Below, one piece after another: positions 23,552 through 35,376 of a stretch of DNA of 64,000 nucleotides. A program made the translations under genes and the position numbers. Below the pieces are notes generated by a model that was given only the letters and a program-made list of their open reading frames with translations, ran no database searches and was not told where the DNA came from. The number at the start of each line of letters is the position of its first letter. Position 1 is the stretch's first letter. Origin of the DNA: Cymodocea nodosa (taxonomy: Eukaryota; Streptophyta; Magnoliopsida; Alismatales; Cymodoceaceae); contig CM072341.1 in the NCBI GenBank assembly GCA_036874045.1, forward strand, positions 4,538,501 through 4,602,500, read 5' to 3'.

Positions 23552-25290
23552 TAAATTTTGCTAGTCCCTTAGCAAACTAAGATCTAATTAATTGGTCTTT
23601 CTAAAAGTGCTAGAATTAATTCTTCCCCTTTGTTTTTCTTCTGTTTTGCATAAAAATATATTCTGTATGTTTCAGTAATGAACTTGCAAATATACTTAGA
23701 ATATATGCAAATTACAAACAAAGTATATCATCATCACATAAGTGTTAATTATATTATCGTTTGTTCTTCTTTTCATCATCTGTCATCCTGAATTTTCCAA
23801 TAAGATTTCTAGAAGAAATTTCAACAACATACGAATCAAAGTACAATCCAATTCAATCTGATTAAGACAAGTAGAATAAAGAATTGTATCTCCATTAAAC
23901 AACTTCAAAAGTCAATTCCAGATTCATATTTCAGCAATTCTAGATAACAGAAAATATACTCGATTCATAAGATATCTGTATTTCACAAAACACTTGTATC
24001 TTTTCAGAACAATATATGTTTTTTTTTTTGTACTTTAAAAGTTAATTTGACAAGCTTGAATCATACAAGAGCTTTCTAATGTACCCATGTAACAAGCTTT
24101 CAGTCAACAATCCCAGATTTGATCAGGATCTTAGATTGCCAGATTTCAAGAGTCCTTGTTCAAGTCAACAATCCTTACATACCTATCTGCTCAAGTACAA
24201 AAGGCTCGTTATCAAACAAGTTAATAAACTCTCAAAATTTTCCCCTTTTTTTTGTTTCCTTTTTTTTTTCAATCAAACTACAAACACAAAACAAATATTA
24301 ATCACATACTATATATGTATGTATTTCATTCATACAGATGTAGTAAAACACCAATCTCATATAGTCCTGCTTCTATCATTTACTGAAAATATGAATCCAT
24401 AACAATAAGCTCATACTTTTTCTGTAGTTTAATAAAATCTACACATAAATCATTCTACAAGTTCAATCAGTCAAATTAAATGTATCTTTAATCATATGTG
24501 TTTCATTTAATCTAGAATTCACATCTCAACTCTTTCAGGACTTCAGATAATTTACTGATTTTTCATTAAGCATTCTGATTTCATTTTAAAATCGTGAAAC
24601 TGTTAAACTCATGAAATTCAGAAAAAAAAACATAAGATACCATATCTAGATTTGCATAAATAGTAAATTTTATAGCATCTTATATAACCTTCTAAATATA
24701 ACATTCAAGCAGTTTATAAAAATTTTACAGTCTCAATTATTGGATAGTTACAACAAGTTCATAAAAATTTTCAATTTCCTCAAAACTTTGCAGTACCATT
24801 TTAATTTCTTTAATTAACAAATTTACATGGTTGTTACTTCAATTACCTCCCCCCCATACCTACATTTTGCATTGCCCTTAATGTAAAAGATTTGACAATA
24901 AGTACAGTAATTGAAGCAGGCATGGCTATAGGTTTGTTGATTTAAATTCAGGATGAGTAATTAGTTACATACCTTGTTTCATTTGTATCTCCTTCTGCAT
25001 ATTCTGATTTTTGATTCTGAAAAACTTTTCATTCACAGATAAACGTAGAATATATAACAAAATAACATTTAACAAATATTAATAAATCAGTGTCTTGTGT
25101 GGAACCCATGCTCTTATGCCTTTGGTGGCTCACAAGCAAGTCAGTTGGTTTCCCAGAACAGATACCAACAAACTAGATTGATATTTTGATTTTTTTTTTT
25201 TATAAAATAAAAATGAAAACTAATTTTTTTTTTTTTTTTTCTAAAAATAAATGCAGAATACACACAACATTAAACACACAAAATCACAGC
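23552..25290 (-). other. Long 3' noncoding region, partly shared with SIRE-like elements
   Basis: No gene supported. About 23600-24700 matches the noncoding region between pol and ORF3 of the SIRE-like element at 57644-64000 (there about 62540-63560), in the same orientation relative to each element. The best part is 24034-24240 against 62896-63100. The rest (24700-25290) is AT-rich, with homopolymer runs near 25190 and 25225. Confidence 0.65.
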
Positions 25291-26433
25291 TTAAGAACAT
25301 GATTGAAAAGTGGAAACAAATGGAATAAACGTGTCAACCCAAGCAAACTTTTTAGGCATAGTTCTTCTTGCTATTAATTCTATTTTAATGTAGTTCTTGT
25401 TCCTTCTTAATTTGTAAACATGTAATATATTATAAATTCCAAATACAAGTGTATTACCATTAATGATATGAAATGTAGAAAGGGATCCTTTTCGGTTCCA
25501 AGGTAATGTAGCAGTTTCTATTTCTACATCTATTTCAATATATTCCTCTTCCCACTTCCATTTATTTATGTCTTTCATAATCCATATTTGAAATTTCATC
25601 AATTCATCCCACCATCTTATCAGACATAACGTAGGATCATCATATTCATTATACCACATTCCCATTTGAATTTTATCAAATTCTGCAGATGGTGGTTTAG
25701 CTATTTCTCTCGGTATAGGTAAAATTTCTATATATTCATCATAACAGTCTATGCTCACTATGTATAAGTCAGATCCAAATGCTATTGATATATCTGTGAC
25801 TATATATATATATATCCATCAAGTATGACATGCATATTGTTAATTAATGATTTTTGTCCTAGATATATCATAATATTTTCATTCCAAGATCTATTCAGAA
25901 AATTATACACACTTAAAGCGTAAATCTTCACCCCAATTTCTTGTAGGTCTCCAATAATATAATTTTTAAGGAATTGCAGAATTTTTATTAGAAAATATTA
26001 AAGTCGATCCACAATTTACAGTTGGTACTTCAAATCTATTAGGTTTTCCTATATTCCATTCTTCTCCTGTTATAGGATTTCTTATCAAAATATCAGGTAA
26101 TAATAAACTTGCATACCTTGGTATCGTCTTGTATATGATTAATCCTTCATCTATCCCCATAATATGATTTATTCCTTCTAATGCATTGGGTGGAATTCCA
26201 GTAGTTTCTTCCATAGCCAGATATTCATGGTTAATTGAACTATGATTAAATGACCTCCATATGAATCCATCTCTAATCTTAGTTATTTTTGCAGCTTGTA
26301 GTCCTTGAAAATATTTTTCTTCAATACAGTCTTTAATTTCCTTTGATACACAACACAACCTGTACAAATCTTTAGCTGACAAGTTACTTAGTACTTCCCT
26401 TAGTGCATCCAATGGTAATTGCATCAATTCCAT
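25291..26433 (-). pseudogene. Captured F-box gene inside Athila
   Basis: The N-terminal F-box reads LPLDALREVLSNLSAKDLYR then LCCVSKEIKDC, matching the LPxDxLxxILxxLxxxDLxRxxxVSK plan. F-box proteins bind SKP1 and give SCF ubiquitin ligases their target choice. The remainder resembles plant F-box-associated domains: RNPITGEEWNIGKPNRFEVP in the middle, then MWYNEYDDPTLCLIRWWDEL and FQIWIMKDINKWKWEEEYIE near the end. At about 380 codons it has the usual size of such host proteins. ATG at 26433 follows TTATACAG, an acceptor-like signal, by nine bases. Part of a fossil element, with about one or two breaks, clearly fewer than pol. It is most likely a host gene taken up by the element; the donor is not visible here. 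Confidence 0.8.
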
Positions 26434-26622
26434 TTGTCGATTCTGTATAACACAAACAAAAATTTAGCAGAGACAAAAATTAACATAACTACTGCACACC
26501 CTCGTGGAGTTAAGGCATAACTCAATGGACTAAGTTCGTTGAGTTAAAAACTAACTCTACGATACTATTAACTAAAAATAGAAACAAATATACATATAGA
26601 TAGTTACTTCAATTATACTACT
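26434..26622 (-). other. Spacer between gag and F-box
   Basis: Pyrimidine-rich run before TTATACAG and one GTTGAGTTA/TAACTC dyad (26505-26555). It looks like an intron 3' end. Confidence 0.5.
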
Positions 26623-27966
26623 TCATTCAGCTACCCTCCCAGAAGAGGTATCAATTTCATTAACAGATCTATTGACAGGGTTAGGTATTGCTTGTATTGG
26701 CAATCCTCCAGTAGGTCTAACTTCCATTGGTTCCTTCTGTCTAAGTGGTATATTTCTATTCTGATTTTCAATTGTAGCATTTCCAAATACAAAATCTAGA
26801 CGATTGTTTAATTGTTGGATTATCTTTTCTAATTTCTCTATTCTAGATATTTGTTCAATTAATGCTTCATAACTTATGTTCTTCTCATTTATATTTTCTC
26901 CTCCTTAGAAATTGTTGTTTCTCCAAGATAAATTTGGGTGATTTCTCCAATTAGGATGATAAGAATTTCCCAAGTTATCTCTCTGGTTTCTAGCATAAAT
27001 AATATCTAAGTCATTTATGTTTGCATTCTTTTCTGCTAGCTTTTGTTTTAATGATAACTCTTCTATTTTCTTTATTAATTCATTTAATTTCACCTCAAGC
27101 ATAGTATTTGAATCTATTTCATGCATTCCTCTTAGCAATATTTTTTTATCTGCAATAGCTTCAACCGAGTTTTCCCACTGTGTAGTTCTTTTTGCAAAGT
27201 TTTCTAAATATGCCCATGCTTCTTCACTACATAACTTTAAAAATCCATTTTGACAAGTAGATTTTAATAAAGATTTTGTTGAAACATCTATGCCTTCATA
27301 AATTATACCTATTAATTGTGATTTACTCATTGCATGATGCGGACATTAAGTCAATAAATCTTTAAATTTTTCAAAATATTTCCAAAATGATTTACCCTGT
27401 TTTTGGCTACACATTAATATTTCTTTCTTCTTTTTAATTGTTTGATGTGTTGGATAATATTTTTCCATAAAAATAGAGTAAAATTCAGTCCATGTAGAAA
27501 TTGAATTAGGCAATAGAGTATATAACCATCTCTTAGCTGTGTCTTTTAAAGAAAAAGGGATATATCTAAGTTTAATAGCATCTATACTCATGTTTGGCAT
27601 TTTCATCATTTGACAAACTTCGTTAAATTCTCTAAGGAAATAATAGGCATCTTCTCTTTCTAATCCATGAAAATGTGGCAATTGACTAATATAATTAGAT
27701 TTCAGTTCAAACCTATCTCCCTCAAAGTTTGGCAATCGAATACATGAAGGTTCATTAACTAATTCAGGATACAGAATCTCTCCTAATGGTTTTTCTACTG
27801 GAGTAGCCATCTCTACATTCTCTTTTAAAGAAAGGTTAGCTACACCCCAAAGAATTTCGTTAAAGTTCAGTTCAGAAAATTTTTCAGTACTCCTTTGCAC
27901 TAAAAATTCCTAGGTAGGTGTTCTTACTAATCGTTTAGTGCTAGGAGAACGAGTCCATGTGCTCAT
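26623..27966 (-). pseudogene. gag: Athila gag, downstream of ORF3
   Basis: Capsid-like gag domain with LPNFEGDRFELKSNYISQLP, EREDAYYFLREFNEVCQMMK and KRWLYTLLPNSISTW, then a helical middle (EEAWAYLENFAKRT, LEVKLNELIKKIEELSL) and the linker NSYHPNWRNHPNLSWRNNNF. Most of the protein is open in two long stretches (27346-27900 and 26905-27330). A full Athila gag normally opens the element; here it is the second-last gene. Its start codon context is the same ATGAGC at which this very element inserted into the outer copy. Fossil, a few breaks. Confidence 0.87.
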
Positions 27967-28831
27967 AATTAAATAGCAGAAGATTAATTACATACTAGTC
28001 TGAAGCTTTCTATTCAATAAATATTTGTTGTCGGATGAAGTTGAATCAGCTGCTTCTCCTTCTAGTTCCTCCAACGCATTCTCCTTTCTTTAAAAAGTGC
28101 TGGTAACTCGTAAATAACATTCTGTTTTATATATATACTGCACATTCATAAAGTGAATAAATCTCGTTGCAAGAACGTGTCTTGCAACGTGCATCGTGGT
28201 TCCTGTTTTTATGGGTTTGTGTACCACTACTAATTTCAAATTTTGGTAACCGCTAAACCGATGAAGTTTCGCTCGTGGTTAAAAGAATAACCATTCTGCT
28301 TAATCCACGAACTAACCTCGTTGAGTTACAGATAACTCAACGGAACACAGTTGGTTACTGTTGCTAACTCCACGGACTAACTTCGTTGAGTTAACACTTG
28401 GCAACCTCTAAGTTTTACTCTCGTAAGTTCCTCTCTATGTTTTTTTTCTTTGTCATTCTACTAACTGAAATAAAGTTAAATCTATGTCATTAATGCATCA
28501 TTCTGATTAAAATTCATTTAAATCTGAACATTATATAAAGATTTAACTTGCAAGTCATTTTATGTTATGCATAATTTATATTTTACCTTGCAACATGCAA
28601 AAATTTTTAAGCATTTATCCTGTCATTCAGCAAATTGTAAATATGTTAAAGATTCTTTCATAATATTCCACAAAATATATATAACAGTCAACACATTCCA
28701 TTCATTTTCACATCTAAAACACGTATGGAAATTGCATCTGAAAAATTTACATTCATTAATATGAATCAATTACATTACAAGTACATCATACAATTTCATA
28801 CAATTTTACACAAGTAGACGAACAATACAAT
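27967..28831 (-). other. Spacer between ORF3 and gag with TATA-like box
   Basis: In element order: noncoding AT-rich part, a GTTGAGTTA/TAACTCAAC dyad cluster at 28310-28400, a TATA-like box at 28127-28140, and GTATGT at about 27990-27995, a donor-like site after a Glu-rich stretch. No gene. Confidence 0.6.
28127..28140 (-). promoter_or_regulatory. TATA-like box ahead of the displaced gag
   Basis: Minus strand TATATATATAAAAC, about 165 bases before the gag ATG at 27966, the same distance as in outer copy 1. Position and sequence conservation is the only evidence. Confidence 0.4.
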
Positions 28832-31065
28832 TTAATCTCTATGCCTAAGTTCATCTACTTCCTTCTGGAGTTTTTCTAATTGAAGCTCTAATTGATTAAT
28901 CCTTTCTACTGCTCTTGTAATTCCTCCAGAAGGTACAGCTAGTTCTGTAGCTACAAAATTTCTATATTCTTTCACTGAAATGGTTCTAGATCTGATCCTT
29001 TTTGATGCCCATTTCGTGAAATCAATATAGTCCACCATCAGTAGTGGAATCAAATCTCCATAAAATAATTTCTTCTTAACTATTTTCAGCTCGGAGATAA
29101 AAATTGCAAACCAATTTATTTGGATCTTATTTTCAACTACATATGTGGCCCATTTAACAAATTGACTTAATTCTATGTCATGGCCCTATCGTTGATAGAC
29201 ATTCTTAATTAGAATATTAGCTACCATGTGTGCTTTACCATTTAAATGCTTCAATCTGTTTAATAATGACACTATGATTGATAGCTAAACAATCCTTAAT
29301 TTCCTGTTCAGTCCACTCAACTACAGTTGTATCTTCCAAAATTTTTATTCCTTCATTCTTTAAACCAAAAATGTTGTGGAGAAGCTCTAGTGTTATCTGT
29401 ACATCAGCTTCCTCCACATTTGAAATTAATCCTCCTTCTCCTTCTCTTAAATTTGCATAAAAACAGGGCACTAAATTCTCATATACTGCATGCCCTCTTT
29501 CTTGAGAAATGAATTGCAGTAGACCTTGGAATTCAAATAAATCTTTGATTTCTTACATTCCATCCCAATTTACTGGTCTATTGTAAATAATGTCGTAACC
29601 CCTTATTTCTTGGTATTTAGTATAAACTTCCTGACTATAAAAATGTACTTCATTCAAAATTATTGTTTCAGTCGGGTCAGGAAGGTGACTTTGTTGTTCC
29701 AAAGGGGTTTGCTCTTGCTCTTCCTCTTCTATAGGCTGCATTTGAACATTTTCTACAGATTCTTGAATTTCTGTTTTTGTTTGTGGTGGTGAGCTAGCAG
29801 AACTCTCCACTCTGTCTTGAATTCTCTCCATAAATTGCTGAAGAGTTTCTTGCTCTTCAGTGGAATCTGTGAAATTATTTTTGTCCAAATGGTTTCTTTC
29901 AACCTCTTCATTTTCTACTCTTTCTTTTTCCTCCTGACTACCAATCTGTTCTGTTACTGTTCTTTCTGATTCTGTAACAGATTGGGATGGAGTCACAGGC
30001 AATTCAGTTTCTGCCCTAATTTCTGTTCTTCCTTCTTGTATAAATTGCAGACTAATTTCAACCTAATTTTCTTCTTTTCTTTGCTCCTACTGCTGCAGCT
30101 CCTCCTGCTCCTCCTCAGAATCGGATAATAGGTTAATAAAAATTTGCTCTACAGGCCTTGTAAAAATTGGTACTTCAGATTTAATTTCTTCATTTTTAGG
30201 CACTTTTTCTTTTCCTTTCTTTTTTCTGATTAGTTGTGCCTGTTCTTCCTCTTCATCTTTTGAAATTAAATCTACAAAAGTAGGCTCTACAGGCCTTCGA
30301 GCCATAGGTACTGGCTCTTCCTATTTAACTCTTTTTATAACTACTAGTCTCGAAGGACTAGCCTCTCCTACAGCACTTGATTTAGTTGTTGCCTGATACT
30401 GTTCAACTTTTATTTTCTATTAGGCCCTTATCCTTTCTTCGACCCTTTTTTTCTTAATGGCATCATATAAAATATGTGCCTTAGCCATAGCTATCTCTTG
30501 AGTATCACCTTGGTCTCTTGCTGTCTTGACCAAGCTAGTAAATTCTTTCTCTTCTTTTTCAGTTCTTGGCCAAGCAAATGCAACTCGTGGCAATGGTTCT
30601 GTTGGCTGAACTAGAGGTCCTAACTGCTGTTCCTTAGGAATAGGTCTTTCAGTAGTTGGTTCCTCCTGTTCTTTAGTTGCCTCTTCTTCGTTTTCTTTCC
30701 TTTCTTACTCCTAGATCGCCCATCTAGCTCGTCTACAGATTCGTCTTTTGAACCAGAGCTGGGACTTACATTGGATTAATTCTAGGGCTACTTCATTGTT
30801 TGGCCGTATCTTTCTTTCTTTACTTACTGCAATTTCAGTTGCCACTCTAATTCGTGTCTCCATTATCTGTGGTATTTGTATTTCTAACTCAACCAAAACT
30901 TTCCTCAAGTTAAAGAGTTCTGATTCTACCTTTTGTAGCTCTTTCTCTCTTGTTGTGTTATGGATCTTTTTCCACGTGTGCCATTCTTCAGATTCCTTCA
31001 GAAACTATGCAGTGTCCACTACCTCTTCCTAGAATTCAGGCAACATCTTCCTCATCGTGGAGTTA
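28832..31065 (-). pseudogene. ORF3 (envelope position)
   Basis: Most complete Athila ORF3 in the window. N-terminal third: charged helices (30711-31065). Middle: acidic and Gln-rich, with repeated PVEPTFVDLIS / PVEQIFINLLS blocks (30090-30305), then a Thr/Glu/Gln-rich stretch (29553-30002). C-terminal third: helical domain with YANLREGEGG, FGLKNEG (about 29349-29369), IQINWF (about 29105-29125), KKLFYGDLIPLL and a coiled coil ending at 28832. No membrane segment is apparent, so a structural or nucleic-acid-handling role is as likely as an envelope. Fossil, several breaks. Confidence 0.75.
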
Positions 31066-31659
31066 CACAATAGCATGGAATCGCTTTGATTTCTATTGTT
31101 CTAGATTCTAAATGATTTGATGGATAATGCCCCCAAAACCCTAGGTTTTATTTTAAATAAGCCCTAAGTTTAGGCAGGTAATCGGGTCATTTCCCGATCC
31201 AACTATTACTATTTTATTCACAGTCTTAGCTATAGTACTCCGTTGAGTTACATTTAACTCAATGGAATAAGCTCGTTGACTAACTCAAGACTCAACAGAG
31301 TAAGCTCATTAAGTTAAGCATAACTCAACGGACTCCCTGTACAAACAGATATAAAAATAAAAATACTATAGATAATAGTTTTTCTATTTTACTATTGGTT
31401 TAACCGATACTATGTTTCTATCGTACCTAAATTTTTTTTTTTTTTTTTTTTTTTCGGTTTAACCGATATTATGTTTCAGTAAAACCAACATTTTTTCTAA
31501 AAATTAATATACATATTTTTTTATGTTCTGGTCATACCGATGGATCTAGTCGGTTGAACCGCAACGATTTTTATATTATATATATATGTATATATATATA
31601 TATAATTTTTTTTTTAATGTGTGTTTTTTTTTTTTTATAAACATAAAATTGATTTCTTA
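31066..31659 (-). other. Hairpin-rich spacer between integrase and ORF3
   Basis: GTTGAGTTA/TAACTCAAC dyads at 31235-31335, CGGTT/AACCG dyads at 31385-31560, a long T-run near 31430-31455 and a TA microsatellite near 31574-31600. No gene. Confidence 0.7.
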
Positions 31660-32990
31660 CTAAGTAAAGCTCGAGTAGTCCTCTACTCTGACTTCTTCTA
31701 TAATTCCAAAGGAGCTTTTTGATGTTTTCAGAATAGGTTTCAGTCTTTGTCCATTTACTTTAAATATATTCTGATTTTTAGGATTTTCAATTTCAATAGC
31801 TCCATAAGGATAAATATTTCGAACTATGTAAGGTCCTGCCCATCTAGATTTTAATTTTCCCAGATGGTTATGGAGTTTAGCCATATAAAGATATACTTCT
31901 TGTCCTATTTCAAAACTTTTTGGAATAATTTTTCTATCATGCCAAAATTTAATTTTTTCTTTTTCTCTTACAGTCTTCGAATAAGCTTCATTTCTAAATT
32001 CTTCTAATTCAATTAATTGCATTTTTTTATTTTTAGCACCTTGATTTAAATTAGTATTTAGAGTTTTTAATGCCCAATAAGCTTTATGTTCTATTTCAAC
32101 AGGTAAATGACAACTTTTTCCATATACTAGCCTAAAAGGTGACATACCTAAGCTCGTTTTATAAGCAGTTCTATAAGCCCAAAGTGCATCTATCAATCTA
32201 TTAGCCCAATTTGTTCTAGTAGGATTTACTACTTTTTCTAAGATTAACTTAATTTGTTTGTTTGCACTTTCTACTTGTCTACTTGTTTGCGGATGATATG
32301 ATGTTGCAATTTTGTGGTTCACTCCATATTTCTTCATTAAGGCTTCAAAACTTCTATTACAGAAATGAGTTCCTCTATCACTAATAATAGCTTTAGATAT
32401 TCCAAATCTGGCAAATATATTTGTTCTTATAAATTGTATTACCACTTTGTTGTCATTAGTTTTTGTAGGAATAGCTTCTATCCATTTAGATACATAATCC
32501 ACCCCCAACAATATGTAATTAAATTGATTAGACATAGGAAATGGACCCATAAAATCTATTCCCCACACATCAAAGATTTCAACCTCAACAATAGGATTAA
32601 GAGACATCATATTTCTCTTTGATATTCTTCGTATTTGTTGACATCTTAAACAACTTAAGCAATATTTATGAGCATCTTTGAATAGTGTTAGCCAATAAAA
32701 CCCACATTGCAGAATTTTTGCAGTAGTTTTCCCAGAACCAAAATGCCCTCCACAAGCTTGGTCATGACAGAAAGACAATATGCTCAGATATTCAGTTTCT
32801 AGAACACACCTCCTTAAAACCAGATCAAGACATTTCTTAAATAAGAATGGGTCTTCCCAATAGTAATATTTTACTCTTGAGAAAAACAATTTCTTATCCT
32901 ATCTATTCCAATCCTTAGGTGTTAGACTAGTAACTAAATAATTAACTATGTCTGCATACCAAGGTATTGTGTTGATGGTCATTAATTGTT
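31660..32990 (-). pseudogene. pol: Athila integrase
   Basis: The longest open Athila stretch in the window: 409 codons from 32889 to 31660. It has an HHCC zinc finger (H42, H49, C80, C83 counted from that start) and a DDE core with D112 (WGIDFMGPF), D171 (ISDRGTHF) and E207 (QVESANKQ), giving the normal 35-residue spacing between the second Asp and the Glu. The C-terminal part has the [19 protein letters not shown] fold typical of Ty3 integrases and lacks a chromodomain, as in Athila. Its openness fits the low LTR divergence. Confidence 0.92.
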
Positions 32991-32999
32991 CATCAGGAA

Positions 33000-33440
33000 A
33001 ATTATCCTTAATTTCAATATTTGATTTTTCTATTTGTAATCTTGATAAATGATCTGCTACTACATTCTCACAACTTTTTTTATCTTTAATTTCTAGATCA
33101 AATTCTTGCAATAATAATATCCATTAGATCAATCTAGGTTTAGTTTCTTTTTTCTTTATTAGATGTTTTAGAGCTGAATGATCCGTGTATACTATTACTT
33201 TAGCTCCAATCAGATATGATCTAAGCTTTTCTAAAGCGAACACAACAGCTAATAATTCTTTTTCAGTAGTTGTGTAATTAACTTGAGCATCATTTAAGGT
33301 TTTTCTTGCATAATGAATCACTCTAGGAGATTTTTCTATCTTCTGTCCCAACACTGCTCCTACAGCAAAATCAGAAGCATCGCACATTAATTCAAATGGA
33401 TAGTTCCAATCAGGTGCTTGAATTATAGGAGTTGAAATTA
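33000..33440 (-). pseudogene. pol: Athila RNase H
   Basis: [20 protein letters not shown], then [33 protein letters not shown] and [12 protein letters not shown], the standard order for the Ty3 RNase H domain that removes the RNA strand of the hybrid during reverse transcription. Fossil. Confidence 0.9.
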
Positions 33441-33499
33441 AGCTAGTCTTAAGTCTGAAAAATGCTTCCTTACAATTTTTATCATAGTTAAATGGAACA

Positions 33500-34460
33500 T
33501 CTTTTAATAGATTAGTTAAAGGTCTAGCTATCTTGCTAAAGTCTTTAATAAATCTTCTATAAAAACTAGCATGTCCTAGAAATGATCTAATATCTTTTAC
33601 CGATTTAGGTTCTGGTAGATTAGAAATTACTTCTATTTTAGCTTTATCTACTTCCAACCCTTTCTTAGAAACAACATGCCCTAAGACTATTCCTTGTTTA
33701 ACCATGAAGTGACATTTTTCCCAATTTAAAACCAGATTTTTTTCCACACAGCGTTTTAATATTAAGTCTAAATTTTTTAAACAGACTTCATATGAGTTGC
33801 CAAATACAATAAAATCATCTATAAATATTTCTAAAAAATCTTCAGTCATTCTAGTAAATATGCCCTACATACACCTTTGAAAAGTAGCTAGCGCATTGCA
33901 TAATCCGAATGGCATTCTCTTAAAAACATAAGTTCCATTAGGACAGGTGAAAGTTGTTTTCTCTTGATCCTCTAATGCTACTGGAATTTGATTATACCTT
34001 GAATACCCATTTAGGAAACAAAAATATTCTTGCCCTGCTAATCTTTCCAGCATTTGATTTATAAAATGTAAGGGAAAATGATCTTTCCTAGTCACAACAT
34101 TTAGCTTTCTATAGTCTGTACATACTCTCCAGCCTGATTGAATTCTAGTAGGTATCAAGTCTTGATTTTCATTCCTAATAACTGTTAATCCTGATTTCTT
34201 GGGAACTACATGGATTGGACTAACTCACGAGCTATTAGAAATCGGATAAATTGTGTCATTATCTAACCATTTAACTATTTCCTTACTGACTACTTCTTTA
34301 AGGTTTGGATTTAATCTCCTCTTAGGAATTCTAACAGGTTTAGCATTCTCTTCTAAATATATGTGGTGACGGCATAAAGTTGAACTTAACCCTTTTATAT
34401 CAGTCATAGTCCATCCTATTGCTTCTTTATAACTTTTTACTACATCTTTTAATTTAGCTC
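33500..34460 (-). pseudogene. pol: Athila reverse transcriptase
   Basis: Opens with the WTMTDIKGLSSTLCRHHIYL-type lead-in, then YRKLNVVTRKDHFPL, the MPFGLCNALATFQRCM block, the catalytic region [12 protein letters not shown] and the thumb-like [17 protein letters not shown]. Motif order and wording are Athila-like. Fossil, some of the pol breaks lie here. Confidence 0.92.
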
Positions 34461-34629
34461 TTTGATCCTCTTTTAAATCTGAAGCAATAATGATTGGACA
34501 GGTTTGTTTATCTTCTAGAAATATATAGGTTAATTCAGGAGGTAAAGGTTTTAATTCTAAATGTTTCCCATTAGAAGCTAGAGCTCCTAATTGAACATCA
34601 TCATCTTTTAAATGAATTTCTTCCATATC

Positions 34630-35331
34630 TCATTCTATATTTATGCTTTCACTTTCTTTTAAAAATTCAGAGTTGATTTGCCAATTTAATTCTTCTTGAA
34701 TCACATCATCTAACATATCTCTTTCATCCTCTAAAAAGTTTATGGTATGTAAGGACATTTCTAACTCTTCAAACCTTTCTGATTTGAAAATATTTAATTG
34801 AGTATCCTCATTACCATATGCTAATTTCATTACTCCAGTTTTACAATTTATAACAACCTTTGATGTTGCTAAAAATGGCCTTCCCAAAATTAAAGATGTA
34901 TCACTATTTTTATGCTTAATTTGTTGGGAATCTAGAATTACAATATCAATAGGATATATAAAATTTTTAATTTTAATTAAGAAATCCTCTATTTTTCCTT
35001 TTGGGTATCTTATACTTCTATCAGCTAATTGAATAATCGTACTAGTAGGAGTTAAGCCTTCTAATCCTAAGGATGCAAATATATCACTTGACATAACATT
35101 TATACCTGCACCTAAGTCTATTAAGGTTTTTTATAGAATGATATTTCCTATGGTGTATGATATAATAGGGATTCCAAGATCAGATAACTTTTTAGAAATT
35201 TGTGGCAGAAATAAGAAACTACTTTGCTCAGCTAAAAAGACCTTTCTAAGAACTTTTTGCTCTCTTTTCTTAGTACACCAATCCTTCAAAAATTTAGCAC
35301 AAGGTGGCATTTTCTGCAATAGATCTAACAA
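34630..35331 (-). pseudogene. pol: Athila protease and linker
   Basis: A leader, MPPCAKFLKDWCTKK, then the aspartic protease region, ending at LILGRPFLATS, and an acidic linker to RT (FEELEMSLHTINFLEDERD). The protease would cut the gag-pol products. Fossil. Confidence 0.8.
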
Positions 35332-35376
35332 AGGAATGTTAACTTGTACTTTTTCAAAAATTTCTCTGATTTTTTC

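Noticed and set aside
24079-24402. Plus-strand frame of 107 codons
   Set aside because: Lies in the noncoding block shared with SIRE-like elements, but is not kept open there; composition is that of AT-rich noncoding DNA.
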